This document shows positions 1 through 10,439 of a DNA stretch of 18,752 bases, piece after piece. Position 1 is the first letter of the stretch; each line of letters opens with the position of its first letter. The position numbers and the translations under genes are program-made. The DNA is from Oehlia diaphana. Taxonomy: Eukaryota > Glomeromycota > Glomeromycetes > Glomerales > Glomeraceae. The DNA lies in assembly GCA_003833135.1 (NCBI GenBank), contig QZLH01000013.1:1-18752 (forward strand), read 5' to 3'. The notes below the pieces were generated by a model that did no database searches, was not told where the DNA came from, and saw nothing but the letters and a program-made list of their open reading frames with translations.

Positions 1-101
1 TAATAGTATAGTTCGATCATGTTCTTTACTAAATGTTATATAATGTAGATTTTTTCCTTTTTTGTAATTTTTCTTATTTCTAAATAAATATATTTGACTT
101 C

Positions 102-104
<3 letters not shown>

Positions 105-138
<34 letters not shown>
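105..138. repeat. poly(A) tract, 34 nt
   Basis: An unbroken run of A follows an A/T-rich stretch that contains TAAATAAATATA about 15-24 nt upstream, which resembles a polyadenylation signal. This could be the 3' end of a retroposed copy lying mostly left of the window, or simple homopolymer expansion. No target-site duplication can be tested because the other end is outside the window. Confidence 0.5.
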
Positions 139-140
<2 letters not shown>

Positions 141-153
141 AAAAAACAGTAAT

Positions 154-414
154 TTAGTGTGAAGACGTACAAATTATTGTTATATAAACGAAATTGTTAT
201 TTATAATACAGGAATTAAGATGAAAGAGATGCACAATTACCCTTGTGTTACTTGGCGTTATTATTGTGTGAATAAATTGAAAATTTTTGCAAATTTTTTT
301 TGGATATTGTCGGAATGGATTACGGCTTGAATTTGATAAACGAATAGACATTTGTGCGACAGAATGATTATGATCGCCGTTAATCAGTTTCAATTTTGCG
401 TAGTCTTCGTTGTA
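154..414 (-). pseudogene. possible isolated exon, unrecognised
   Basis: On the minus strand a good 3' splice site (ATTTAG) is followed by an open frame of about 86 codons beginning YNEDYAKLKL and ending in TAA. The first half (through about NSSRNPFRQYPKK) has the composition of real protein, while the second half is Ile/Thr/Asn-rich and less convincing. There is no in-frame ATG near the start, so it would be an internal or terminal exon. I found no upstream exon that joins to it. I do not recognise a family. It may be a relic exon or a chance open frame. Confidence 0.2.
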
Positions 415-420
415 CTAAAT

Positions 421-1380
421 TAAATAATTCCGAAAAAAGACTTTCTAAAAAGAATATTTTTATCGAATTAAGTAAGTCAATTTTTGAGAAATTACAACAA
501 TATTGTCATAACAATATAAAGTTTAAATCCTAATTAGGAATTGCTTGAATGAATCCTATTATATCATCAATTGACAAAAATGTAGAATATAATGATGTAT
601 GATGATGATAATCTCGTCGTACATTTTTCTTAAATAAATTATCATGTGTTATTAATAAGTTAAAGCTGTTTTTTTATTATATTGGCAAGGAAAAACCTTT
701 ACATTTAAAGACATCCGCATGATTATGTTACAATTTGAATAATAATAAATATGAAAATAGAAAATTAATTAATGCTCACGTAAATTTAGTGAATTGAATT
801 GTAAATAAACTAGGCGTAACGCGCCGCCAATCAAATAAGAGAGTAATAATAACACATTTATATTTTATTTGTCATGCAGTGTGAATATGTCTAGTTTTTT
901 ACTATTATTATGATGGGATTAGTAGGAAATAAATGTAATAAATTACACAATTTATATGATTATACAAATAACAATGAATTGTGTGCAAGTGTTATACAGT
1001 ATATAAAATATTATTGTTAAATGCAAATTTTATTTATCACACGAAACAAATGTTGCAGTGTTGTGAAATTTACAAATTAATTGCAAAAAAAGTAATTTAT
1101 TGTTACATTGTTATAAAAAAAAAATCTTTTTTTTATCTTAAAAAATTCCCATTGTAGCATTAAAAAAAATCACATCCTCTAGAAAAAAAATATCTCACTA
1201 ATTAATATGAAAAAAAAAAAAATTCTCAGAAAAATTAATTACAATGATCTATTACAAAAAATAAATAAGTTAGTCTATTATTGAGCTTGATACAATTAAT
1301 ATCAATAATAAGAATCGGGAAAAAAGGCAATTGTCGTGGCGGCGCCGCAACATTGATCTGATCACCGAAGTGGTGAAAGA
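421..1380. other. A/T-rich intergenic region
   Basis: I see no coding frame, RNA gene or clear repeat here. The stretch holds short A and T runs and stop codons in all frames. Confidence 0.6.
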
Positions 1381-1640
1381 ATGTATTCGGGAAAAAAAAA
1401 TTCGGGTTGAAAGAAAAAAGGCCAAACCGAAAAGGAAAAGGCGGATTGGAAAAAAAGCCAACCGGAAAAAAACAATAAAAAAAATTCGAAAAAATAAAAA
1501 CAAAAAAAAAAAAAATTTGTGGGGAAGGACAAAGAGAAAAATCGGGTTGAAAAAGAAACCGAAAAGGAAAAGGAAAGAAAAAATAGAAAGAAAAAAAAAA
1601 AAAAATTGGAGGAAAAAAAAAAAAAGGATAAAGAAAGAAA
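1381..1640 (+). repeat. purine-biased low-complexity tract
   Basis: The plus strand is almost entirely A and G, with irregular repeats built on motifs such as GCCAACCGGAAAA, GGAAAAGG and GGATTGG. One frame gives a Lys/Arg-rich string and the opposite strand a Phe/Ser-rich one, and neither has a natural ATG. It probably derives from a lysine/glutamate-rich coding repeat or an expanded purine microsatellite. It abuts the downstream end of the broken minus-strand gene. Confidence 0.55.
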
Positions 1641-1649
1641 TCGGTACTT

Positions 1650-2809
1650 TCTATCTATCTTCACCATTTGATAAGACAACATGCCCAACATTTTCGATCG
1701 AATTCTTCTGTACAGTATATTCCCTTTTGCAAAAACCGAATGTCTATATAAATTAATATAGTCAACCACGCCTTCATCTGTTAACGATTTCTTTTCTCTT
1801 TTATCGAGGATTCTTGAAAAAGCTTTCGATATTTCGTCCCTTCTCGAGATCACGTGATTGTGGTTTATTCCTGCGTTCTTCTATCACTTTCACCATTTCC
1901 TCTGGTTCAACATCGATCGCAGGATGTAATACTGTATCTTTATGTAGATTTTTTCTTTTTCTTCTAGTCCGTCGAGATCCCATCCGAATTCCGAAACGAT
2001 CTTGAAAATCACCCTGTTCCAAATGAAAATTTTCGTTCTTAATTTTGACGTTCGAATAGGGCTTCTTTCCATTTTTTTACGAACTTTTCTCTTCCGACAT
2101 CATCTTCTCTATTTGTTCCATGACTTCTTGACCTCCTTGAACGTTCGAAATGGCCATTTTGTAGGATCCTCCTTTTCTGTTGCCGTTACAAGTGTATCTT
2201 CCAAATCCTTTTACGACTTGAAGTAATTATTTGATTAGTATTAACGCAAAATATGATTTGAGAGATCCCACTGTGTATATTTTATAACCGTAGGTCAAAA
2301 TGTGATAATTTGTTGTTCGATTTAAAGCATAACATTTTCTTTCGTAAATCGCAAGCTGTAGTATCTACAAATAAAAGTTAATTCAGAATTATATTTTCAA
2401 AAAAAAAAAAAAAAAATTATTCTTTTCGTGATTTAATGGATAAAATTATTATTTATAACAAATTAACGTCTAGATTATGTTTTACCCAGTCAGAATAAAA
2501 TTTCTTTTGAAATTCCTTGTTTTTAATCAACAGTTTAATTATTCATGATTGCATAACTATTAATAAAACAAAGAGATCATGAAACAATATTTTCTTGAAA
2601 ATACTGTATTTGTATAAATTTTGATCACCATATATCGACTCATACTGCGAGCAGTCGACCAATCTAATAATAATGCCTTAAGACTGTACCAACGATGATC
2701 TCCTAATTTAGGCCGATTATAATGTAACATGGTTTGATTTGGTCTACAACATAGTCTCGGACTAGTAATGAATAAACCAGGATTTGTCATTAATTTTTCA
2801 TTTAATCGG
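1650..2809 (-). pseudogene. broken spliced gene, unrecognised family
   Basis: Three pieces of protein-like frame lie in order on the minus strand. First, 2809-2646 follows a TTTTCTAG acceptor and encodes MTNPGLFITSPRLCC...LLLDWSTAR. Second, 2216-1801 follows a TTCAAG acceptor and reads GFGRYTCNGNRKGGSYKM ... VEPEEMVKVIEERRN, with one in-frame TAA at 2077-2079. Third, 1853-1662 lies in another frame (SRRDEISKAFSRILDK ... YRRIRSKMLG). A GTATGA donor at 2645 would join the first and second pieces in matching phase across a 429-nt intron, but this is inference. The stop near a run of seven T, the frame change near 1858-1880, and the low-complexity tract just downstream indicate decay. Cys and basic residues are common, but I cannot name the family. 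It could instead be a live gene with sequencing errors. Confidence 0.4.
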
Positions 2810-3327
2810 CTAGAAAAGTGAAAAATATATTTTTATTTTTTTCATAAAAGAGAACCGGAAATAAATAATGCATTATTTGTTCAGTAAAATTTTTTTTTTT
2901 TTGTAGTGTGGATCAGGTCCAGTATAGCTTCATTACTGTATTATTCATTCAATGATTGATTCATTGTCACATTTCACTGCTTGATTGGATAGTACTACTA
3001 TAAGTATAGCGGTTGCATTAATTTATTTGACGAAAAAATTAAATACTTTATTAACGACTTCCGCGTTTAAGTGTTTAAGTAATAATTTACAAAAATTTAA
3101 TTAAGCTACAGTATGTAGAAAATGTCGAAAAAAGTTCTATCTGGTAAAATCTAACGAGATGGGAAAGCTTAGTAATTTGTAAAGAATGTGTAATTATAAA
3201 TAATATGTTGAAAATTTCAAACAGTTTATTTTTAAACATATAATAAAATAAAAAAAATTTTACGGGAACTTCACGGATGAAAGGTAAAAAATTTTGTAAT
3301 ACCAAATTAAAGTTCGATATTTACGAA
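2810..3327. other. intergenic region downstream of the kinase-like gene
   Basis: A/T-rich with no convincing gene. A short inverted repeat (CAATGA / TCATTG) lies near 2950-2966. Open frames on the minus strand here have no ATG and a biased composition. It should contain the 3' UTR and polyadenylation site of the minus-strand gene that ends at 3328. Confidence 0.5.
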
Positions 3328-6300
3328 TTAATCTTGAAGGGATTTAAGCTTCAATTTCAACCAAGTTACTTCTGTTTGTTTATTTAGAATATTTTGAATT
3401 TCTTCATTAGTTAATTCCTCTTCTTCGCTTAATTTCAGTTTAACTTTTTCCAGTTTTTCTGAAGAAAAATTATCATTAGTTAGAACAATCTTTATTTGTT
3501 CCTCCAGAAGATTATCCAGTAAACGTTTCCCTTTTTTACCAAGTTCGCTCTTGATAGAAATGGTATTAATTGTATTTCTTAGTTCAATTTCTTTAGTCTC
3601 TATTTGAGGATACAAGGCATTTATCTCTTTTAATTGTCTTTTTAATTCATCAATGTGTTGCTCGCTTTGTTGAATAAGATCATCTTTAACCTTTAATTGA
3701 TTATCGAGAATGGCAAGTTTCTCTTGAGAATTTTCATATTTCCTGGTTTCTTCATCTAATTGCCTTTTTAATTCCTCAATATTTTTCTGAGTTTGTTGTT
3801 GGAGTTTATTAATATAATCTTCTTTATCCGTTAGTTGGTTATTAAAAATTTCAAGTTTATTGCATAAATTTTCCTTATCTTCATGAAGTTTTTCTAAACA
3901 GTCTTGTAAATGACTCCGTTCTTTTTGTTGATCATCTTCATTTACTTTAACCTCTTCAAATTTATTATCTATTTTCATAGTTTTTATCAATTGCTTCCAT
4001 AACGAATTTATATCCTTTTTTAAGTCATTCATTTGCCTTCTCAAGTTGGCCGTACTAGATCTAGTTTCATATTTCTGTTCTTCCAATTTTTTTTCGAGAT
4101 ATTTTAATTCCTTTTTTCTACTTTCGATACTAGATATTAATGACTTAGATTTAATAAATTGATTTTCTAAATTTGCATATTCATCTTCCTTGGTTCTTAA
4201 TTCGTCGGGATTTCCCAGTTTCTTTCCTAATTGGTTTTTATATCTCTCCTTACTCTCTTTTATCAAAAATTCACCTTTCAAATAATTTGCTTCTTCATGC
4301 GATACTCCATTTTCCATTAATTGCTCAGCAGTAAAGAATTCTGATTTAACTCCTTTTTCTTCATACCCTTTTCCATTTAATGCTGATTTTTGATATTCTT
4401 TAGATAATTTCCAATTTTCTTTCCATGCTCTCAGATTATATCTACCTTTTAAAGTATCTATAACATCGATAGCAAAAATCTCAAGCTGCTCATATATTTT
4501 TTTTACTTTAGCTTCCGGTCTTTTATCAATGGAACATCTAAAATTTTTAATACTATCAGGTAAATACTCTATACCAGAATCTATATCAGTATTATTAATA
4601 TTTAAACTTTCTAGTTTGTTTAAGCTTTTTAAAGGTTTCAAACTACCATGAAACCGATTAAATATGTCATGCTGAATTCTATACTCATCAGTATTTCCTA
4701 TGAATAATTGTTTTAGATTAACGAAACAACCAAAACAATCTAAGCTTTGAGAAAGTGAATTATCAAGTAAATTTATATATTCTAATTTTTCATTATTTAC
4801 AATAGGTAGTCTTATATCAATAAGTTGATTATAATTAGCTCTTATATAAGTAATATTTGAATTATTTGTTAAATTTAAATTAGTTAATTTGTTCTGAGAA
4901 CAATCAAGATCAGTTAATCGCATATTTTTTCTTATATTTAAACTAATTAATTGATTATTAGAACAATTTAATTTTTCTAAATTAATAAATTCTGATAAAT
5001 CTAAATGACCTTCTAAATTTTTATTATTTATTATTAATCTGTTCTCTTTTTCTTTTTCTTCTTTTGTTGGATATTTTTGATTTATATACTTTTGTGCATT
5101 TATTCTATTATTCTCTTTTACACATACTTTAAATGTTTTTTTACTATTACTTTTTTCATTTATTTCAGATTTAATAAAAGCTTTTCTAGTCATTTCTTCA
5201 TATAACTTAAATGCTTTCATTTCATTTTTTTCAATTCCAAGTCCATATCGATAAAAAATTGCTAATAGAATAATATTTTGTTTATTCTTATTATAATTAT
5301 TTAATAAATAATTAAATATTTCATTTATGTTTTTGTTATTAAATATTATATGTTTCTTAATTATCAATTGAATATAATCATCTTCATAATAAATTTCTTT
5401 TTGAATAAAATCTTCGTATAATAATATCAATTCATTAATAATTATTTCATTATTTTCATCTATATCAATAATGCTGTCGTTTTGTATATTCTCATTAATG
5501 TTATTTACATATGATAAATCATTCTTCATATTTAAATTAATCGATTTTAATTCAGAAAGTACTTGTTGCATATCTGCCCTGTCATTTGGGTTATCTTGCC
5601 AGCATCCTAAAAAAAAAAAAATTTTGATATTAAAATATAATAAATATAATAAATATTTAAGAAAGTACAATCGACACTATATAGTTGGACCAAAAAAAAT
5701 GGTGTGATTATGAAAATACTATATGATGTGACTAAAGGGTGACTATAGAGGGGTTGACTGTAAATAAAATAATAATGAATGACATACTTTTATAGGTATT
5801 CACATAATCAATTGGTGTATCAGAAGTTGGAATTTCTCTTCTTCCATTTAAAATTTCCAACATTAATGTCGATTTTTGTTGATATTTATTGTAAGATTCA
5901 AATGGTCTTTTGCCTGACGAAATTTCCCACAAGAGTACGCCAACGCTATACACGTCCGATTTCTTAGTCGCTTTATAATTATCATTTTGTTTCTCCTTAA
6001 AATGTTGTGGATCGATATAAGGTAATATTTCAATAATATCCGCAGAAGTATTTGATACTTCAGCCAACTTATGTGAAAGACCAAAATCAGCTAATTTAAT
6101 CATATTCTTATGAACTAATATGCTATTAGAATGCTAATTTATAAATTATTATTAATGTACTTGGAAAATATTTTGTTAATCAAGTTGTTTGATGATGACA
6201 GTAATAATAAATACTTACTAGGTTACGATGTATAATATTTTTTCGATGTATAAATGAGACTGCATCAACAATTTGAATCGCAAAACGTAATTTAATATTC

Positions 6301-7113
6301 CAATCTAATTTATTAAAATTATTTTCTAAATAATCTCTCAATGTACCATTATCAGCATATTCGAAAATAAACAAATAATTCGGATCAACGTTATCTTTAT
6401 TATCTTTATCATATAAAAAGTAAAAAAAAAAAAATAAATTAATAATATATCTTTTAATATTTACTTAATGCACTAGTAATGTACTTTTATATTTAATATG
6501 CTTACCTTTCATTTTAGTAATACCAAAAAATTGAATAATATTTTTATGAAGATTAATTTTATTCAATAACGTTATCTAAATAATAAAAAAATAATAAATT
6601 TTTATTTAAAGAAACATTGAAATTATACATGTAGCTGAACCTCCTAAAGGCTTGACTGAGGTTTCGGCATTTTCACAAACTTCAATATAATAAATAATTT
6701 TAATTATACTGAAATTTGGCCGAAACTCTGAAGATTTTATTTTATAGTTTCGGCCAAATTCAGAGCTGATTTTTTATCATGTTTTTGCTAAAATAAAGTT
6801 TGAAAATTTGACCGAAACTCACGTGAAAGGGTTTCAGCTATTAGTATAATTAAAATAATATATATATAATTAAATTTTATTCATTTACCTCATTAACAAT
6901 TTTTTTCATAAAATTGCTACCATTTTTAAGAGATTTTAATGTGACGATATTATTCGAACTTTTCCAATTAGCTCGATGAACTTTACTAAATCCTCTATCG
7001 CATATATATTCTAGGTTTTGGAATTCGTCATAATCATGATAATTTATATTTTCATTAGAAATACTATCTTTGATCCATCGAATCGATTTATTATCCTTAT
7101 TAATTTTATTCAT
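3328..7113 (-). CDS. pseudokinase-Sel1-LRR-coiled-coil protein (five exons)
   Basis: Reconstructed exons are 7113-6889, 6575-6506, 6403-6219, 6133-5788 and 5606-3328. All four introns are GT-AG, the phases agree, and the total is 3105 nt (1034 residues plus stop). Residues 30-300 are a tyrosine-kinase-like domain: K60 of the VAIK position, E75, DFG at 176-178, SDVYSVGVLLWE, and the closing CWQDNPNDRADMQQV. The glycine loop reads ICDRGFSKV (all three standard glycines lost), the catalytic HRD is HRN (N159), and the Mg-binding Asn is Ser (S164), so phosphotransfer is unlikely. A Sel1-like repeat lies at about 385-412 (YGLGIEKNEMKAFKLY), LRRs at about 472-624 (LNCSNNQL, LDCSQNKL), and a coiled coil at about 739-954. 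No signal peptide or membrane segment is seen. It is probably a cytoplasmic signalling or scaffold protein. The exon 3 acceptor could alternatively lie 9 nt further in. The start ATG has an A-rich leader. Confidence 0.85.
3631..3858 (-). repeat. internal duplication in the coiled coil
   Basis: Two copies (3858-3757 and 3720-3631) encode related heptad segments, KLEIFNNQLTDKEDYI...IEELKRQL and KLAILDNQLKVKDDLI...IDELKRQL, about 46 residues apart. This suggests the coiled coil lengthened by tandem duplication. Confidence 0.6.
5668..5760. mobile_element. 93-bp MITE inside intron 4 of the kinase-like gene
   Basis: The element is flanked by TA on both sides (5666-5667 and 5761-5762). The ends are imperfect inverted repeats: the left starts CAATCGACAC-TATATAGTTGG and the right, read inward, starts CAGTCAACCCCTCTATAGTC. 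The TA target and the CAGTCAACC-type end match pogo-like (Tc1/mariner superfamily) MITEs. Without it the 181-nt host intron would be about 86 nt, in line with its neighbours. Both splice sites lie outside the element. Confidence 0.65.
6634..6838. mobile_element. 205-bp MITE inside intron 1 of the kinase-like gene
   Basis: TA dinucleotides flank the element (6632-6633 and 6839-6840). The ends read inward as GCTGAACCTCCTAAAGG and GCTGAAACCCTTTCACG, and the motif GGTTTCGG / GAGTTTCGGTC recurs just inside both. A perfect internal inverted repeat of 15 bp (AATTTGGCCGAAACT at 6713-6727 and its complement at 6746-6760) forms a hairpin. It differs in end sequence from the intron 4 element, so it belongs to another TA-targeting family. 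Removing it leaves an intron of about 106 nt. Confidence 0.65.
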
Positions 7114-7191
7114 TTCTATTTTATTTATTTTTTTTTTTTAAAAAAAAAAGAAGGATCGGATCTCGATATTTAAGTAACGATGGAAAAATCC

Positions 7192-7413
7192 TTATAACGC
7201 TAAACGATCTACATGGCCATTTGAAAATTGCATAATAACACATGTTGCATCATTGTTGTTTGCATTAAGTCGACAAAACAAAAATAAAACTATTATTTCA
7301 AAGGTATTGACTATCCTATTGAGGAAATATAGGACCAGTTCATAAATTTCAAAATTCGTGGGAGTCTGGCGCGACCGAAAATAATCTAATCCATTAATAG
7401 AAGGATTTTTCAT
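7192..7413 (-). CDS. small ORF, hypothetical, 73 residues
   Basis: An ATG-initiated frame (MKNPSINGLDYFRSRQTPTN...) ends 79 nt upstream of the kinase-like gene's ATG, on the same strand. Residues 25-47 are hydrophobic (LVLYFLNRIV...IIVLFLF), which could be one membrane segment. Local G/C is a little higher than the surroundings. No domain is recognised and no splice partner was found. It may be an upstream ORF in a long leader, a gene fragment, or chance. Confidence 0.2.
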   Translation of the reverse strand: MKNPSINGLDYFRSRQTPTNFEIYELVLYFLNRIVNTFEIIVLFLFCRLNANNNDATCVIMQFSNGHVDRLAL

Positions 7414-9640
7414 TTTTTAATTTAGACCACAAGATATTAATTCACTATATTTGGAAAGTTTGAAAAAATTGTTTAAATTAAGTACTATTTGTTTTCTTTA
7501 TTGATATTTATTGTCAATTAACTGTAATTTGGTTGGATCATTTCAATACATGCATTATTTATTTAATAGCTCGATAATCGATTGGTCGATATGCATAAGT
7601 CAAAATACTATCGAAAATGTGTTACTGTGTTACAAATAAAGAATTAGAACCGGATATAATAAACCCAGTTTAGTTTTTTACATTTGATTTGACAAATTTA
7701 GTCAATTCGGAGTCTTAATTTATTTATTTCATTGAAAAAAAATATTTTTTGTTGTATAGAATTGGTTTTTAAAATTATTTTTTTTATTATATTTTATATT
7801 ATGTAAATATAAACATAATACGCAAAAAAAATCAATAAGAAAAACCGCCTCATATTATGCGCGAACTTAAGCTTAGGGTTAGATACAGTATATTGCAGTT
7901 TTAGTTAACATAATGTATAATCATCCATTTTTGTATTTCATTCTTGTCAAGTAATCCGGGAACATGACACTTTTAGCAAAAAACAATGATATATAATATT
8001 ATGCATTACATAAAAAAAAAGAGAGAATTCTCCGGTTGAGTGCTGACAATTTTCGTACTTTTTTTAATCTCATTGATTAGTTGCTGCAAATGATCATTCA
8101 ATTCATGTTTGATTCATGTCTATTGCTCAAATCGACCATTGATGTTAAGCATTTATTACCAATTTCCTTAATTAAACAATAAAAATTTGTTAAATTTGAA
8201 TTCCAATTTTTATCGAAAAATTGATCAAATTTACTAGAAACGACTTGAAAAATTCTTGTGATCGTATTTTATATTTCCATATTTTTTCCGGGAATGTATC
8301 ATTCTTACGGAATTTTTACGAAAGCAATGGAAATATTTGAATAAAAAAATTTTTATAGGGTTTACGAATCATGATAGTCATGATAGAGGAAGTTTTTAGT
8401 CATTTTCAAAATTAAAACCTTTGTCAATGCAACTATGTATAGTTAGAATATTAAATTAAAATAATTAGAATAATCAAAATTTAAAACAAAAATTTAAAAG
8501 GCATTGAACATCATATTGCATAGTATTATATAGTCCTTTGGCTTCGGAGTATATATAAAATACTTAAATTGGAAATCTTAAGCAGGGGCAGTTTAATTCA
8601 AAAAGGGAATTATGACGTAAGTGGATGAAGAAAATTGCATGGGTCACAGATCAAAAATCGTTTAGTATGAAAGTTTACAGCTGATTTTTTTGATTTTTTC
8701 CTTTTTTCAAAACTATGCGATGTCAGGACTGTCAGGTGCAATTTCTACGATCTACAATCGAGTGAATCGACAAGCATCGGGTCAGATGATAAATGCCTCC
8801 AGAGCGCAACTTGTGAAACATGACGATAATAAATAAATCTTGTTTCACAAGATTATTTCTTTCTTACTTTTTTTTTTCTTTTTCTTGTATTTATTTTTTT
8901 TTTAAATATCGTTTCCTACTTATTATGTAATACTACTGCGGTATATTAACAAAATTTTTTTTATTACATTGTGTAATCATGCGGTTGGGATGATATAAAT
9001 AGATTCGGTTGTTTTTCAAACGTAAAAATATAGCTGAAATAGGCCTTAACGTACTGAGCAATGATTCTATCAAACTTATTAAGAAATTGCCGTTTATATC
9101 AATTAAAATCGGAAAGAGTAATAGAATGAGGTAAGGCCATTATTAAAAGATTACGTATAATACCTGCGTTACTTAAATGTTAAAATTAGTTGAAAGTATT
9201 GATAAATTTATTTATTCATTTCTTCCGAATGATAAAACCAACGAGGTTCCAAAACATTTATTTTTTTTTTTTTGAATATGTAAATAATGTTACATTGAAC
9301 GAAAAATTGTAGCCTAGTAAGTAAGTATATTATTTTCCTAAACTTTATAATTCACAAATAGTGTTTGATATATCAATTATTAAATTCGTATCCTAAAAAT
9401 ATATAATTCGTCAGAATATGATCGGTTAGAGTCGAAGTATCAAATTCTGTAAAGATATTTTTGGAATTGTACCTTACAATGTCGATAATCAGAATCAGAT
9501 GTGTGTAGTATTGTTGTGTTCCTCCTATAGGATATATCATTTGAATGACGGCCATTTGAATCTTATGATATTAGTTATAATTTCAGAGATACTATAACTT
9601 TTGATACAATATTTATTATATTTGTACCTATACAAGTACG
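7414..9640. other. A/T-rich intergenic region
   Basis: No convincing gene. Short T runs and dispersed stops fill all frames. The only structure I note is the inverted repeat at 8810-8851. A minus-strand ATG frame at 9373-9555 (60 residues) has no recognisable feature. Confidence 0.5.
8810..8851. repeat. perfect 11-bp inverted repeat (hairpin)
   Basis: CTTGTGAAACA at 8810-8820 is matched by TGTTTCACAAG at 8841-8851, with a 20-nt A/T-rich loop. It lies at the end of a locally G/C-richer stretch (about 8710-8820) and before a pyrimidine-rich run. It could be a transcript hairpin or a small element end. No function can be assigned. Confidence 0.5.
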
Positions 9641-9840
9641 GACGCCAGATTTTGGTAAGCATTTTTCTTAGTTCTTTATATCTTTTAACGGACACACGGT
9701 TTCATTCTTTTTATCTAAACTAATTCTTTGACTCGAACGTGGATTTCAGTGAGTATATATTTTTTCATTATTTTACTTTCATCTTTTAACGTAACGTTTT
9801 ATTTATTTTTTTCTTTCTTTAGATGTGGATTTCGGTGAAT
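9641..9840 (+). repeat. threefold repeat of an exon-donor unit
   Basis: The motif GATTTYR plus a donor occurs three times: CAGATTTTG/GTAAGC (donor 9655), GTGGATTTCA/GTGAGT (9749) and GTGGATTTCG/GTGAAT (9835). The spacings are 94 and 86 nt. The intervening sequences share ATCTTTTAACG. This resembles tandem duplication of an intron-plus-short-exon unit, with the acceptor lost in the middle copy. Confidence 0.4.
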
Positions 9841-9978
9841 GTATAATTAAGTTTCTTTGGACAATGTTGAACGGCTCTTTGGATAATATTGGTATAGTTC
9901 ATTGTTCTTTAATTTTTAATTTAATCTTTTAAAATTTTAGCTAATATTTTTTATTTGCGAATAGAACTATCAAATTAG
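9823..9978 (+). pseudogene. two-exon coding remnant (VDFGEC...LRIELSN)
   Basis: Exon 9823-9891 follows a pyrimidine-rich CTTTAG acceptor and encodes DVDFGECIIKFLWTML then NGSLDN. A GTATAG donor at 9892 and a TTTTAG acceptor at 9940 bound a 49-nt intron. The next exon, in matching phase, reads ANIFYLRIELSN and stops at TAG 9976-9978. Upstream, a 74-nt intron (GTGAGT at 9749 to 9822) would join another GTGGATTTC exon in phase (...DSNVDF), but that exon lacks an AG acceptor. No ATG is evident. The composition is protein-like, yet I recognise no family. It is probably the broken 3' part of a gene. Confidence 0.35.
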
Positions 9979-10342
9979 TTTAGCCAACCTACGTTACTTG
10001 CTATCAGTGCTACCTTTCCTAGCAGCACACCCTTTTCTTTTGAAAGTTTTTGTATATTCAATTAAGGTCATTTTTTTGAATAAACGTGATGTATTAATTT
10101 TAGAAATCTTAAAGGGTATAAACCATGCGTATCTTTCTCTATTACTTTGTCTGTGGCTTAGAATATTATCGCTTTTTATATGAAAGATTCACAACTACTC
10201 TTTTTATTTTTCAAAAGGTAGCATTTTTGTATTTATAATTAGAATAATTATTTATAAGACGTACAGTAATAAAGTTATATTTTAAAATTAATTACTTAGT
10301 TATTAAATATGAGTATGTATTGATCATTAATATATTGTGTAG

Positions 10343-10428
10343 ATTATACCGTATCGTTGCGTTGTGATGGTAAATATGCTAAAATTAAAGATCTTTCGCG
10401 TCATAAGTCAAAACGAGTGATAATAAAA
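10343..10428 (+). pseudogene. possible internal exon (YTVSLRCDGKYAKIKD...)
   Basis: A TTGTGTAG acceptor precedes 86 nt of open frame encoding YTVSLRCDGKYAKIKDLSRH then KSKRVIIK, followed by a GTAAAT donor at 10429 and a T-rich run. The Lys/Arg-rich, varied composition is unlike the surrounding A/T-rich noise. It lies 365 nt downstream of the other coding remnant on the same strand and could belong to the same gene, but I could not find the connecting exon. The family is not recognised. Confidence 0.3.
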
Positions 10429-10439
10429 GTAAATATTTT

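Noticed and set aside
1270..1853. Long Phe/Ser-rich and Lys/Arg-rich open frames on both strands
   Set aside because: They come from a purine-biased low-complexity tract, use non-ATG starts (TTG, GTG), and show no protein-like composition except at the downstream end assigned to the pseudogene.
3087..3305. Minus-strand frame just downstream of the kinase-like gene's stop
   Set aside because: Phe/Leu-rich, no splice link from the terminal exon, and it follows the natural TAA stop at 3328.
8810..8851. Hairpin as a bacterial-type terminator or a tRNA
   Set aside because: The context is fungal, there is no cloverleaf or A/B box, and no adjacent gene to terminate.
9373..9555. Minus-strand ATG frame of 60 codons
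   Set aside because: No domain, codon pattern or splice site makes it better than chance in this A/T content.
9998..10183. Hydrophobic plus-strand frame
   Set aside because: TTG start and Leu/Ile/Phe-rich composition expected from A/T-rich DNA. I could not connect it to the flanking candidate exons.
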